The notes beneath the pieces were generated by a model. It had not been told where the DNA came from and made no database searches. It saw only the letters and a list, made by a program, of their open reading frames with translations. A stretch of 64,000 bases of DNA. It comes from Streptomyces pseudovenezuelae. Lineage in GTDB: Bacteria > Actinomycetota > Actinomycetes > Streptomycetales > Streptomycetaceae. The stretch covers positions 124,001-188,000 of the forward strand of contig NZ_JARXVH010000012.1 of NCBI RefSeq assembly GCF_029892565.1. Reading direction: 5' to 3'. Within the stretch, counting starts at the first letter, position 1; each line of letters starts with the position of its first letter. The position numbers were made by a program, and so were the translations under genes. Below, piece after piece: positions 9,133 through 17,506 of this stretch.

Positions 9133-10383
9133 ATGACGAACACACACGGCAAAGCCAACGCATGTGACATGACGAACGCACCCGACCTCAGGCACCTCAC
9201 CGTCCTCGTCTCCGGCGCCAGCGTCGCCGGTCCCGCCCTCGCCCTGAACCTCGCCCGGCGCGGCGCCCGCGTCACCGTCGTCGAGCGGGCGCCCGAGCTG
9301 CGCGGCGGCGGCTTCGCGGTCGACTTCCGGGGCCACGTCCACCGCACGGTCCTCACCGCCATGGGCATCTGGGACGAGATCCACGCCCGCCAGACCCACA
9401 TGGGCCGCCAGACCGTCGTCGACGCGGACGGCGACCCGCGCGTGGACCTGCCCGCCGAGCTGATGAGCGGTGACGTGGAGATCTTCCGCGGCGAACTGGC
9501 TCAGATCATGTACGAGCGCACAAAAGATGACGTCGATTACGTCTTCGGCGACTCGGTCACCTCGCTCACCGAGACCCCCGACGGCATGGACGTCACCTTC
9601 GAGCGGGGCGCGCCCCGCCGCTTCGACCTGGTCGTCGGCGCCGACGGCCTGCACTCCACCACCCGCCGCCTCGCCTTCGGCGACGAAGCCGGCCACCTGC
9701 GCTTCTTCGACCACTACGTGGCCGCCTTCGAGGTTCCCAACCACCTGGGCCTGGACCGCGCGGGCCGGCTCTACAGCGAGCCGGGCCGGGCGGTCGTCGT
9801 CGGCAACTACGACGGCGATCCCGACCGCGCGGGCGCCCTGCTGGTCTTCCGGTCCGAGGAGCTGTCGCACGACCGCCGGGACGTCACCGCGCAGAAGCGG
9901 ATCCTGATGGACCGGTTCGCCGGGATGGGCTGGGAGGCGCCGGCCGTCCTCAAGGCCCTCGAAGAGACCGACGACCTGTACTTCGACGCGATCGCCCAGA
10001 TCCACGTCGACCGCCTCACCCAGGGGCGGGTGGCGCTGCTCGGGGACGCCGGGTACGGGGCGACCATGGGCGGCATGGGGACGGGCGTGGCGATCGTCGG
10101 AGCGTACGTCCTCGCCGGTGAACTCGCCCTCGCGGGCGGCGACCACCGCATCGCCTTCGCCGAGTACGAGTCCCGGATCCGGGACTTCGCCAAGGGCTGC
10201 CAGAAGATCTCCGGGAACGCGGGCCCGTTCTTCGCCCCGGCGACCGAGCGCCGCATCCGCAACCGGGACCGCGTGTACCGGCTGCTCGGCTCGCGGCTGC
10301 TGGCCGGCTTCTTCAAGCGGCTCACCGAGAAGGCGGCCACGGACATCACCCTGCGGGAGTACCCGGCCCTGCCTGCGGCCTGA
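9133..10383 (+). CDS. FAD-dependent monooxygenase (TetX/PHBH-like)
   Basis: A 416-residue cytosolic flavoprotein. The N-terminal Rossmann fold (VLVSGASVAGPALALNLARRG) binds FAD, although the first glycines are in the variant form SGASVAG. The second FAD motif, GRVALLGDAGYGATMGGMG, lies near residue 300, and DLVVGADGLHSTTRR is the usual DG motif. Such enzymes hydroxylate aromatic or polycyclic substrates with NADPH and oxygen; the substrate here is unknown. The ATG at 9133 is used; an internal ATG at 9169 is also possible. The gene follows the broken regulator with 34 bases between, and its last 38 bases overlap the 3' end of the convergent thiD. Such regulator-monooxygenase pairs are common in accessory DNA, so this pair may be an insertion between rpmB and thiD. 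Confidence 0.88.
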   Translation: MTNTHGKANACDMTNAPDLRHLTVLVSGASVAGPALALNLARRGARVTVVERAPELRGGGFAVDFRGHVHRTVLTAMGIWDEIHARQTHMGRQTVVDADGDPRVDLPAELMSGDVEIFRGELAQIMYERTKDDVDYVFGDSVTSLTETPDGMDVTFERGAPRRFDLVVGADGLHSTTRRLAFGDEAGHLRFFDHYVAAFEVPNHLGLDRAGRLYSEPGRAVVVGNYDGDPDRAGALLVFRSEELSHDRRDVTAQKRILMDRFAGMGWEAPAVLKALEETDDLYFDAIAQIHVDRLTQGRVALLGDAGYGATMGGMGTGVAIVGAYVLAGELALAGGDHRIAFAEYESRIRDFAKGCQKISGNAGPFFAPATERRIRNRDRVYRLLGSRLLAGFFKRLTEKAATDITLREYPALPAA

Positions 10384-11158
10384 GGGCCCAGCCGTGGTCC
10401 ACGGGCCCGATCCCGGCGCCGAGCGCGAACCCGGCCGCGATCGCCCCGGTGACGTACTCCTTCGCGTCCCGCACCGCCTCCGGCACGGACCGCCCCTTCG
10501 CCAGCTGCGACGCGATCGCCGACGCGAGGGTGCAGCCCGTGCCGTGCGTGTGCCGGTTGTCGTAGCGGGGCGCCCGCAGCCAGTGCTCCTCGGTGCCGTC
10601 GGTGAGCAAGTCCACGGCGTCGCCCGCCAGATGACCGCCCTTGATCAGCACCCACCGCGGCCCGTACGCCAGCACGGCCGCGGCGGCCTCCGGCAGCTGT
10701 TCCTCCGACTCGACGCGCACGCCGGTCAGTTGGGCCACCTCGTCCAGGTTCGGGGTCGCCACGGTGGCCACCGGCAGCAGCCGCTTGCGTACCGACTCCA
10801 ATGCGCTGGCCGCCAGCAGCGGGTCCCCGTGCTTGGAGACGCCCACCGGGTCGACGACGGCCGGCGCGTCCGTACCGCCGATCAACTCCGCGACCGCCTC
10901 GACCAGTTCGGCCGAGGCCAGCATCCCGGTCTTCACCGCCTGGACGCCGATGTCGTCCACGACACTGCGGTACTGCGCCCGCACCGCCTCCACCGGCAGC
11001 TCCCAAGCCCCTTGCACACCGAGGGAGTTCTGCGCGGTGACCGCCGTGAGGACACTCATGCCGTGCACGCCGAGCGCGAGCATCGTCTTCAAGTCGGCCT
11101 GGACACCGGCCCCTCCACCGGAGTCGGAGCCCGCGACCGTGAGGACGTTGGGCCTCAC
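10346..11158 (-). CDS. thiD: Hydroxymethylpyrimidine/phosphomethylpyrimidine kinase
   Basis: A 270-residue ribokinase-fold enzyme that phosphorylates hydroxymethylpyrimidine phosphate to the diphosphate in thiamine synthesis. Family motifs seen: TVAGSDSGGGAGVQADLKT near the N terminus, VVDPVGVSKHGDPLL, and the anion-hole/catalytic segment HGTGCTLASAIASQLAKG. The GTG start overlaps the thiL stop in GTGA, so thiL and thiD are translationally coupled. Length and motif order are normal. Its 3' end overlaps the convergent monooxygenase gene by 38 bases. Confidence 0.95.
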   Translation of the reverse strand: MRPNVLTVAGSDSGGGAGVQADLKTMLALGVHGMSVLTAVTAQNSLGVQGAWELPVEAVRAQYRSVVDDIGVQAVKTGMLASAELVEAVAELIGGTDAPAVVDPVGVSKHGDPLLAASALESVRKRLLPVATVATPNLDEVAQLTGVRVESEEQLPEAAAAVLAYGPRWVLIKGGHLAGDAVDLLTDGTEEHWLRAPRYDNRHTHGTGCTLASAIASQLAKGRSVPEAVRDAKEYVTGAIAAGFALGAGIGPVDHGWALRPQAGPGTPAG

Positions 11159-12120
11159 GACTCGATGTCCCCGAAGTGGTCCCAGCCGCCCTTGCTGGTC
11201 CACGGCGCCCCGTCCACCGTCACCTGGGGCAGCGCCGAGGGGTTGAGCACCTCGCCGATGACCTTCCAGCGGGCCGGCAGCTTCACGTCCGGCGCGAAGG
11301 TCGCCACGATCGCGTGGTCCTCTCCCCCGGTCAGCACCCACTGCATCGGGTCGACCCCGACGGCCTGCCCGATGTCGTTCATCTGCGACGGGATGTCGAT
11401 CGCGCCGGACCGGATGTCGATACGGACCTTGCTGGCCTCGGCGATGTGCCCGAGGTCGGCGATCAGCCCGTCGCTGACGTCGCACATCGCGGTCGCACCG
11501 AGCGCGGCGGCGGCCGGACCCGCGTGGTACGGCGGCTCGGGACGCCGGTGCGCCTCCACGAAGGCGCGCGGCGAGCGGAACCCGCGGGAGAGCACCGCGA
11601 ACCCGGCCGCCGACCAGCCCAGCCAGCCGGTCACCGCGACGATGTCGCCGGGCTGGGCGCCGCCCCGGGTGACGGGCTCGTGGTTGCGCAGATCGCCGAG
11701 CGCCGTGATCGACACCATGATCGTGTCGCCTCGTACGACATCGCCGCCGACCACGGACGCGCCGGCCACCTGGCACTCGTCGCGCAGCCCGTCCATCAGC
11801 TCGCTCGGCCAGGTCACCGGCAGTTCGGCGGGGACGACGAGACCGAGCAGCAGCGCGGTCGGCACGGCGCCCATGGCCGCGATGTCCGCGAGGTTCTGCG
11901 CGGCGGCCTTGCGGCCCACGTCGTACGCCGTGGACCAGTCCCGGCGGAAGTGCCGCCCCTCCAGGAGGATGTCGGTGCTGGCCACGACCCGTCGGTCGGG
12001 GGCGGCGACCACCGCGGCGTCGTCGCCGGGGCCGACCCGGACCGCCGGGGTGGTGGTGAGACGGGAGGTGAGCTCCCTGATGAGCCCGAACTCTCCCAGC
12101 TCACCAACAGTGCCCTTCAT
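11155..12120 (-). CDS. thiL: Thiamine-monophosphate kinase
   Basis: A 321-residue enzyme that phosphorylates thiamine monophosphate to the active cofactor thiamine diphosphate. It shows the ThiL/PurM-fold motifs GPGDDAAVV, STDILLEGRHF, AQNLADIAAMGA and GGDVVRGD, and the late CDVSDGLIADLGHIA. The ATG at 12120 is preferred to longer forms because AAGGGGAG lies about eight bases upstream and the protein then begins directly at the family N terminus (GELGEFGLIREL). First gene of the thiL-thiD pair, with a four-base overlap. It is divergent from the Lrp-like gene. Confidence 0.95.
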   Translation of the reverse strand: MKGTVGELGEFGLIRELTSRLTTTPAVRVGPGDDAAVVAAPDRRVVASTDILLEGRHFRRDWSTAYDVGRKAAAQNLADIAAMGAVPTALLLGLVVPAELPVTWPSELMDGLRDECQVAGASVVGGDVVRGDTIMVSITALGDLRNHEPVTRGGAQPGDIVAVTGWLGWSAAGFAVLSRGFRSPRAFVEAHRRPEPPYHAGPAAAALGATAMCDVSDGLIADLGHIAEASKVRIDIRSGAIDIPSQMNDIGQAVGVDPMQWVLTGGEDHAIVATFAPDVKLPARWKVIGEVLNPSALPQVTVDGAPWTSKGGWDHFGDIES

Positions 12121-12326
12121 GTCCCCAGCTCCCCTTCTGTCCCTGGCCGTGCCCGGTCGCGCGTCATCAGTGTCCTCGATACGGTCGAAAGGACCGTCAA
12201 CCTCTGTCGTGCCCGCGTCTCGGCACACGGTCCTCGGTCGCCGCGGGTCTCCCCGCGGTGAGCGACGACGCGATACCGTGGCGTTCCTTTTCCCCACATG
12301 ATCCTCGTGGCCGCCCTGGAGGTTCC

Positions 12327-12560
12327 GTGGTACAGGCGTACATCCTGATCCAGACGGAGGTCGGCAAAGCGTCGACCGTCGCCGAGACGATCAGCAAGAT
12401 TCCTGGGGTGATCCAGGCCGAGGACGTGACAGGACCCTATGACGTGATCGTGCGCGCCCAGGCCGACACCGTGGACGACCTCGGCCGCATGGTGGTCGCG
12501 AAGGTCCAGCAAGTGGACGGCATCACCCGCACCCTGACCTGCCCGGTCGTGCATCTGTAG
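12327..12560 (+). CDS. Stand-alone Lrp/AsnC ligand-binding (RAM) domain protein
   Basis: A 77-residue protein (VVQAYILIQTEVGKASTVAE, ending in TLTCPVVHL) that is only the RAM effector domain of Lrp/AsnC regulators; the helix-turn-helix part is absent. Such small proteins form ring-like oligomers and may bind amino acids or partner with full-length Lrp proteins. GTG at 12327 is chosen because CTGGAGG lies a few bases upstream and the family N terminus begins there. It is divergent from thiL and followed after 20 bases by the lipoprotein gene. Confidence 0.9.
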   Translation: MVQAYILIQTEVGKASTVAETISKIPGVIQAEDVTGPYDVIVRAQADTVDDLGRMVVAKVQQVDGITRTLTCPVVHL

Positions 12561-12580
12561 CCCCCGTCTACCCTTGGCCG

Positions 12581-13072
12581 GTGAACTTCTTCCGTCACCG
12601 GCACCGCACTGTCCTGGGGCCGCCGGCCCTCGCCCTGCTGCTCGCCGCCACGGGCTGCTCCTCAGCAGACGACAGCCCGTCGGCGGCGGTTCCCTCGCCG
12701 GGTACGAAGGTCACCGAGCTGTGCCGGAAACTGGACAGTGCGCTGCCGTCGAAGGTCGACGGTCAGGCCCGCCGGGATCCCGGGCCCGCGTCTTCGCTGA
12801 CCGCGGGGTGGGGGAACGCGGCGATCATACTGCGCTGCGGTGTTTCGCGGCCCGCGAAGATGAGCGATCCGGAGGCCGACGGGGTCGAGGTGAACGGGAT
12901 CGGCTGGCTTCTGGAGAAGCAGGACGACGGGTCGTTCCGTTTCACCACGACGTTGCGCAAGGCGTACGTGGAGGTCACCATCCCGAAGGACCGCACGGGA
13001 GACGGCATGGCACCACTTGTGGACCTGGCACCGGCAATAAAGAAGGCGATCCCCGAGGGGATCGCCGACTAG
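12581..13072 (+). CDS. DUF3515 lipoprotein
   Basis: A 163-residue protein with a charged N terminus, a hydrophobic stretch and the lipobox LLAATGC, so it is likely exported and lipid-anchored on the outer face of the membrane. The mature part (TELCRKLDSALP, WGNAAIILRCGV, then GIGWLLEKQDDGSFRFTT) matches the DUF3515 family of actinobacteria, whose function is unknown; three cysteines including the lipidated one are present. It starts at GTG 12581 and is convergent with ddl. Confidence 0.85.
   Translation: MNFFRHRHRTVLGPPALALLLAATGCSSADDSPSAAVPSPGTKVTELCRKLDSALPSKVDGQARRDPGPASSLTAGWGNAAIILRCGVSRPAKMSDPEADGVEVNGIGWLLEKQDDGSFRFTTTLRKAYVEVTIPKDRTGDGMAPLVDLAPAIKKAIPEGIAD
13045..13066. terminator. 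Putative bidirectional terminator at the lipoprotein/ddl junction
   Basis: A perfect 10-bp inverted repeat (GGCGATCCCC, two-base spacer, GGGGATCGCC) inside the last codons of the lipoprotein gene and between convergent genes. It lacks a T run, so the role is tentative. Confidence 0.4.
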
Positions 13073-13084
13073 CCGAAGCGTCAA

Positions 13085-14242
13085 TCAGCGCAGGCCTGTT
13101 GAGCGGCGCAGGGCGGCCTGCACCAGCAGGTCCACCAGTTCGGGATAGCTGACGCCGGCCGCCGCCCACATCTGCGGGTACATCGAGATCGGCGTCATGC
13201 CGGGCATCGTGTTGATCTCGTTGATCACGAACTCGCCGTCCTCGGTGAGGAAGAAGTCCGCGCGGACGAGTCCCTCGCAGGAGGCCGCTTCGAAGGCGTC
13301 CACGGCGAGTTGCCGTACCTCGGCGGTCTCCTGCGGCGTCAGCGGCGCCGGCACGATCCCCGGGGTGGAGTCGATGTACTTGGCCTCGAAGTCGTAGTAC
13401 GCGTGCGTGTCCGGCGACGGAATCTCCGAAGGCACGCTCGCCCGCGGTCCGTCCTCGAACTCCAGCACCCCGCACTCGATCTCGCGCCCCCGCAGTGCCG
13501 CCTCGACGAGGATCTTCGGGTCGTGGCGATGGGCCTCGGTGATCGCGTCGTCGAGGCCGGAGAGGTCGTCGACCTTGGTGATGCCGATCGAGGAGCCCGC
13601 GCGCGCGGGCTTCACGAAGAGCGGCCAGCCGTGCTCCGCGGCGAAGTCGACGATCTTCTTGCGGGCGGCCGACTCGTCGCGCTCCCACTCGCGCGGCCGG
13701 ATCACCACGTACGGGCCGACCTTGAGCCCGAAGGAGGTGAACACCCGCTTCATGTAGTCCTTGTCCTGGCCGACGGCCGAGGCGAGCACACCCGAACCGA
13801 CGTACGGGACACCGGAGAGCTCCAGCAGGCCCTGCAGGGTGCCGTCCTCGCCGTAGGGGCCGTGCAGGACGGGGAAGACGACGTCGACCTCACCGAGCGC
13901 CTTGGGCACCGATCCCGGTTCGCTGTAGACGACTTCGCGGTTGGCGGGGTCGACGGGGAGCACCACGCCGCCCTCGCTCGACTCGGCGAGTTCCTCGACG
14001 TTGGGCGTACGGCGGTCGGTGATCGCCATGCGCTCCGGCTCGTCGGCGGTGAGCGCCCAACGGCCGTCCTGGGTGATGCCGATCGGCAGGACGTCGTACT
14101 TGGTCCGGTCGATGGCCCGCAGCACGGCACCGGCGGTGACCACGGAGATCCCGTGTTCGGAGCTGCGACCGCCGAACACGACGGCCACACGCGGCTTACG
14201 AGCAGGCTGCTCAGGGCTCTGGGAGAGGTTGTCGGTGCTCAT
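13085..14242 (-). CDS. ddlA: D-alanine--D-alanine ligase
   Basis: A 385-residue ATP-grasp enzyme that joins two D-alanines for peptidoglycan precursors. Visible motifs are VVFGGRSSEHGISVVTAG at the N terminus, HGPYGEDGTLQGLLELSGVPYVGSG, the ATP-binding VKPARAGSSIGITKV, and the metal/substrate-binding RADFFLTEDGEFVINEINTMPGMTPISM near the C terminus (shown here in description only; the key residues are the Glu, Asn and final Ser). Length is typical. The next gene downstream is convergent; gpsA lies 59 bases upstream on the same strand, so transcription may continue from gpsA. Confidence 0.95.
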   Translation of the reverse strand: MSTDNLSQSPEQPARKPRVAVVFGGRSSEHGISVVTAGAVLRAIDRTKYDVLPIGITQDGRWALTADEPERMAITDRRTPNVEELAESSEGGVVLPVDPANREVVYSEPGSVPKALGEVDVVFPVLHGPYGEDGTLQGLLELSGVPYVGSGVLASAVGQDKDYMKRVFTSFGLKVGPYVVIRPREWERDESAARKKIVDFAAEHGWPLFVKPARAGSSIGITKVDDLSGLDDAITEAHRHDPKILVEAALRGREIECGVLEFEDGPRASVPSEIPSPDTHAYYDFEAKYIDSTPGIVPAPLTPQETAEVRQLAVDAFEAASCEGLVRADFFLTEDGEFVINEINTMPGMTPISMYPQMWAAAGVSYPELVDLLVQAALRRSTGLR

Positions 14243-14301
14243 ATCGCGTTGAGAGTACCCGTTGGTAGTGGCTTGAGTCAGCGTCCGCAGGGCGGGGTCG
14301 C

Positions 14302-15312
14302 TCAGCGTCGTTCCGGCTTCGCGCTGCGCGACATCAGCTCCTTGAGGGCGACCACCGGAGGCTTGCCCTCGTGCACGATGTCGACGACCGTCTCGGTGAT
14401 CGGCATGTCCACTCCGTGCCGGCGGGCCAGATCCGCCACGGACTCACAGGACTTGACGCCCTCGGCGGTCTGCTTGGTGACCGCGATGGTCTCCTGCAGG
14501 GTCATGCCCTTGCCGAGGTTGGTGCCGAAGGTGTGGTTGCGCGACAGCGGCGAGGAGCAGGTCGCCACCAGGTCGCCCAGACCCGCGAGTCCGGAGAACG
14601 TCAGCGGGTCGGCGCCCAGCGCCATGCCGAGCCGGGTGGTCTCGGCGAGGCCGCGCGTGATGAGCGAGCCCTTGGCGTTGTCGCCCAGGCCCATGCCGTC
14701 CGCGATGCCGACGGCGAGCCCGATGACGTTCTTCACCGCGCCGCCCAACTCGCAGCCGACCACGTCGGTGTTGGTGTACGGGCGGAAGTACGGCGTGTGG
14801 CAGGCGGCCTGGAGGCGTTGGGCGACGGCGTCGTCGGTGCAGGCGACCACGGCGGCGGCCGGCATGCGGGCGGCGATCTCCCGGGCCAGGTTGGGTCCGG
14901 TGACCACGGCGATGCGGTCCGCGCCGACCTTGGCGACGTCCTCGATGACCTCGCTCATCCGCATGGCGGAGCCGAGTTCGACGCCCTTCATGAGGGAGAC
15001 GACGACCGTGTCGGGCGCGAGGAGGGGCGTCCACTCGGCGAGGTTGGCGCGCATCGTCTGGGACGGCACCGACAGGATCGTGAAGTCCGCGCCTGCGGCG
15101 GCCTCCGCGGGGTCGGTGGTGGCCCGCAGGTTCTCCGGGAGTTCGACGCCCGGGAAGTAGTCGGGGTTCGTCCGGCCGGAGTTGATGGCTTCGGCGACCT
15201 CCTGGCGGCGCGCCCACAGAGTGACCTCGCACCCCGCGTCGGCCAGCACCATGCCGAACGCCGTACCCCATGAACCGGCGCTGAACACCGCCGCCTTGAC
15301 GGACTTGCTCAC
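14302..15312 (-). CDS. gpsA: NAD(P)-dependent glycerol-3-phosphate dehydrogenase
   Basis: A 336-residue enzyme that reduces dihydroxyacetone phosphate to sn-glycerol-3-phosphate for phospholipid synthesis. It shows the nucleotide-binding AVFSAGSWGTAFGMVLADAG, MKGVELGSAMRMSEV, VTGPNLAREIA and the family signature CELGGAVKNVIGLAVGIADG with the catalytic Lys, then GLGDLVATC. The GTG at 15312 overlaps the plsC stop as GTGA, showing coupling with the acyltransferase that acts on the next steps of the same pathway. Confidence 0.95.
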   Translation of the reverse strand: MSKSVKAAVFSAGSWGTAFGMVLADAGCEVTLWARRQEVAEAINSGRTNPDYFPGVELPENLRATTDPAEAAAGADFTILSVPSQTMRANLAEWTPLLAPDTVVVSLMKGVELGSAMRMSEVIEDVAKVGADRIAVVTGPNLAREIAARMPAAAVVACTDDAVAQRLQAACHTPYFRPYTNTDVVGCELGGAVKNVIGLAVGIADGMGLGDNAKGSLITRGLAETTRLGMALGADPLTFSGLAGLGDLVATCSSPLSRNHTFGTNLGKGMTLQETIAVTKQTAEGVKSCESVADLARRHGVDMPITETVVDIVHEGKPPVVALKELMSRSAKPERR

Positions 15313-16145
15313 GCGCCCTGCTCCTCTTCCTGTCCGGCTTTTGCCTGTTCGGCCTTCTCGTGTGCGGCCCTTTCCCGCTCGGCCTTCGCGTGCGCCTGTG
15401 CCTGCCGGGCCTGCTCGGCGGTCCTGCGCCGCTGCTCGATCCGCTCCTGGCGCGGGTCGTAGTGGGTGGCGGGCGCCTTCTCGCCGCGGATGTCCTCCAG
15501 CAGGACCGTGACGGCGGCCATGATGGCCTCGGTCGCCTCCTTGAGGACGTCCGGGGACATCTCCTTGTCGTAGAAGGGCGACAGGTCGACGGGCGGGCCC
15601 GCGAGCACGTGCGAGGTCTTGCGCGGCAGGACGTGCAGCTTCTTGGCGTACGGCGGCAGCAGTTCGTTGGCGCCCCACTGCGCGACGGGAATCACCGGGC
15701 ACTTGGTCTGCAGGGCCACGCGCGCGGCGCCGGTCTTGCCGGTCATCGGCCACTGGTCGGGGTCCCGGGTGATGGTGCCCTCGGGGTAGAACGCCACGCA
15801 TTCACCGCGCTCCACGGCGTCGATCGCGGCCCGGAAGGCGCTCAGCGCGTCGGTGGTCTCGCGGTAGACGGGGATCTGCCCGGTGCCGCGCATCATGGCG
15901 CCGACGAATCCCTTGTTGAAAAGACCGCTCTTCGCGAGGAATCGCGGAACGCGGCCGGTGTTGTACTGAAAGTGCGCGTACGCGAAGGGGTCGATGTGAG
16001 AATTGTGGTTCACCGCGGTGATAAATCCACCGTCGGCCGGAATGTGCTCCATTCCTCGCCAGTCCCGCTTGATCAGAACCACCAGCGGCGGTTTGGCGAT
16101 CACCGCTGCGAGGCGGTACCAGAAGCCGATTCTGCGGCGGGACAC
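15309..16145 (-). CDS. plsC: 1-acyl-sn-glycerol-3-phosphate acyltransferase
   Basis: A 278-residue membrane-associated acyltransferase that makes phosphatidic acid. The catalytic HX4D motif is in AVNHNSHIDPF, the glycerol-phosphate binding motif is FYPEGTITRD, and PVIPVAQWGAN follows, in the normal order. Residues from about 235 to the end form a charged Ala/Glu/Lys-rich tail (RRRTAEQARQAQAHAKAER and on), likely a flexible or coiled extension not needed for catalysis. GTG start at 16145 with GGAGGAAGG eight bases upstream. Coupled to gpsA by a four-base overlap, which places consecutive phospholipid steps in one operon. Confidence 0.93.
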   Translation of the reverse strand: MSRRRIGFWYRLAAVIAKPPLVVLIKRDWRGMEHIPADGGFITAVNHNSHIDPFAYAHFQYNTGRVPRFLAKSGLFNKGFVGAMMRGTGQIPVYRETTDALSAFRAAIDAVERGECVAFYPEGTITRDPDQWPMTGKTGAARVALQTKCPVIPVAQWGANELLPPYAKKLHVLPRKTSHVLAGPPVDLSPFYDKEMSPDVLKEATEAIMAAVTVLLEDIRGEKAPATHYDPRQERIEQRRRTAEQARQAQAHAKAERERAAHEKAEQAKAGQEEEQGA

Positions 16146-16300
16146 GCGAACACCTTCCTCCAGGGCCCGGGGGGCCGCACAAGTGTCGCCCCAGGCCGTC
16201 GGTCTGTCGAGAACACCGTACGCCCCGACGGCGCGACCGCCAGATGGACCAGGTGACGGCTGAGTGACAATGGCCGCGACAAGAGAGGGACGTAACGCTC

Positions 16301-16939
16301 GTGCAGTGGACCTTGGTCATACCCCTGAAAGCCCTGGCTCGGGCCAAGAGCAGGCTCTCGGACACCGCGGCCGACGCGCTGCGCCCCGGCCTCGCCCTGG
16401 CCTTCGCCCAGGACACCGTGGCAGCGGCCCTGGCCTGCCCCGCGGTCCGGGATGTGGCGGTCGTCACGGGCGACGCCCTGGCCGGCCGCGAGCTCGCCGC
16501 ACTGGGCGCGCGGATCGTCGCCGACGAGCCGCCGGGCGGTCTGAACAGCGCCCTGGCGCACGGCGCGTCCGTCATACGCGCCCAGCGCCCCGCAAGTCCC
16601 GTGGCGGCCCTCAACGCCGATCTCCCGGCACTACGTCCCCTGGAATTGGCCCGGGTACTGGACGCGGCCGCCGAATTCCCCCGCGCCTTTCTCGCCGACG
16701 CGGCCGCAATCGGCACCACCCTGCTGGCCGCGGCACCGCACCGGGAATTGCTCCCGGCATTCGGCACGGAATCCCGCTCCCGCCATCGCGCGTCCGGCGC
16801 GGTGGAGCTCCGGCTCGACGCGGTGGATTCGGTACGCCAGGACGTGGACACCGGCGACGATCTGCGCGCGGCGCTCGCGTTGGGCGTGGGACCCCGGACG
16901 GCCGCGGTGGCCGCGCAGTTGCTGATTCCGGGGCAGTAG
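16301..16939 (+). CDS. cofC: 2-phospho-L-lactate guanylyltransferase (CofC)
   Basis: A 212-residue nucleotidyltransferase-fold protein that activates 2-phospholactate or phosphoenolpyruvate with GTP during coenzyme F420 synthesis. The N terminus WTLVIPLKALARAKSRLSD is the family signature, followed by VVTGDALAGRELAALGA, GGLNSALAHGA and VAALNADLPALRP. GTG start at 16301 with AGAGGGA about ten bases upstream. Divergent from plsC. The last codons (AAQLLIPGQ) are partly repeated downstream in non-coding sequence. Confidence 0.9.
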   Translation: MQWTLVIPLKALARAKSRLSDTAADALRPGLALAFAQDTVAAALACPAVRDVAVVTGDALAGRELAALGARIVADEPPGGLNSALAHGASVIRAQRPASPVAALNADLPALRPLELARVLDAAAEFPRAFLADAAAIGTTLLAAAPHRELLPAFGTESRSRHRASGAVELRLDAVDSVRQDVDTGDDLRAALALGVGPRTAAVAAQLLIPGQ

Positions 16940-17110
16940 GCGGGCCGACGACGAGAGGCCGGCGAAGCGCGTGGCACTCGGAATCGCGCCGGGGACGCTG
17001 CGGGCGGCACCGGCCCCTGCGGTGACACCCCGGGACGGCCCCCGTGACCGAGCAGTTGCCGATCCCCGGGCACTAGGCCTGCCGACGACGGAAGGTCCGC
17101 GGAGTTGCCA
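16891..17110 (+). repeat. Degenerate tandem duplication of the cofC 3' end
   Basis: The segment around the cofC stop (16891 to about 16965) recurs about 137 bases later (about 17027-17095) with scattered changes. Both copies contain CAGTTG, a proline-isoleucine-proline-glycine coding stretch, a TAG stop and GCCGACGACG. The second copy would read EQLPIPGH-stop. The copies share about three quarters of their bases by eye. The rest of the 261-base gap to 17200 shows GC-rich sequence without a gene. Confidence 0.6.
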
Positions 17111-17200
17111 ATCGCGAGGCCCTGGGCGGGCGGCGCCGGGCGGGCGGCGGCGCGCCGGGCCGTCGTCCCCTCGCCCACCGCGGAGCACTAGGCTGCGGCC

Positions 17201-17404
17201 ATGCAGGCGACCGCGTACACCTACGACTCCGAGACCCGCAGCGGGCAGGTACTGCTCGACGACGGCACTCCGGTGCCCTTCGACGCGCCGGCCTTCGACG
17301 CGGGCGGGCTGCGGCTGTTGCGGCCCGGACAGCGGGTGCGGATCGAGACCGAGGGCGCGGGCGAGGCCCGCCGCATCACCCTGGTGACGCTGCAGACCTT
17401 CTGA
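17201..17404 (+). CDS. Small OB-fold (cold-shock-like) conserved protein
   Basis: A 67-residue protein (QATAYTYDSETRSGQVLLDD, PGQRVRIETEG, ITLVTLQTF). The pattern of short beta strands with a G-x-V-x-x-D-D-G-T-x-V-x-F core resembles the cold-shock/OB fold, and similar proteins are conserved in Streptomyces near hupS. The aromatic RNP motifs of true cold-shock proteins are missing, so nucleic-acid binding cannot be claimed. ATG at 17201; no clear ribosome site. A strong terminator follows 50 bases downstream. Confidence 0.72.
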   Translation: MQATAYTYDSETRSGQVLLDDGTPVPFDAPAFDAGGLRLLRPGQRVRIETEGAGEARRITLVTLQTF

Positions 17405-17454
17405 ACGCACCCTCCAGAACCCCCGGAACCTTCTGAACGCACCCCAACGCGCCG

Positions 17455-17485
17455 CGGGCCGGACTCCGTTGAGGAGTCCGGCCCG
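17455..17485. terminator. Bidirectional terminator between convergent genes
   Basis: A perfect 13-bp stem (CGGGCCGGACTCC with GGAGTCCGGCCCG) and a five-base loop, lying between the small OB-like gene and hupS, which converge here. Confidence 0.82.
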
Positions 17486-17506
17486 GCGCGTGAGTGCCCT
17501 TGTGCC

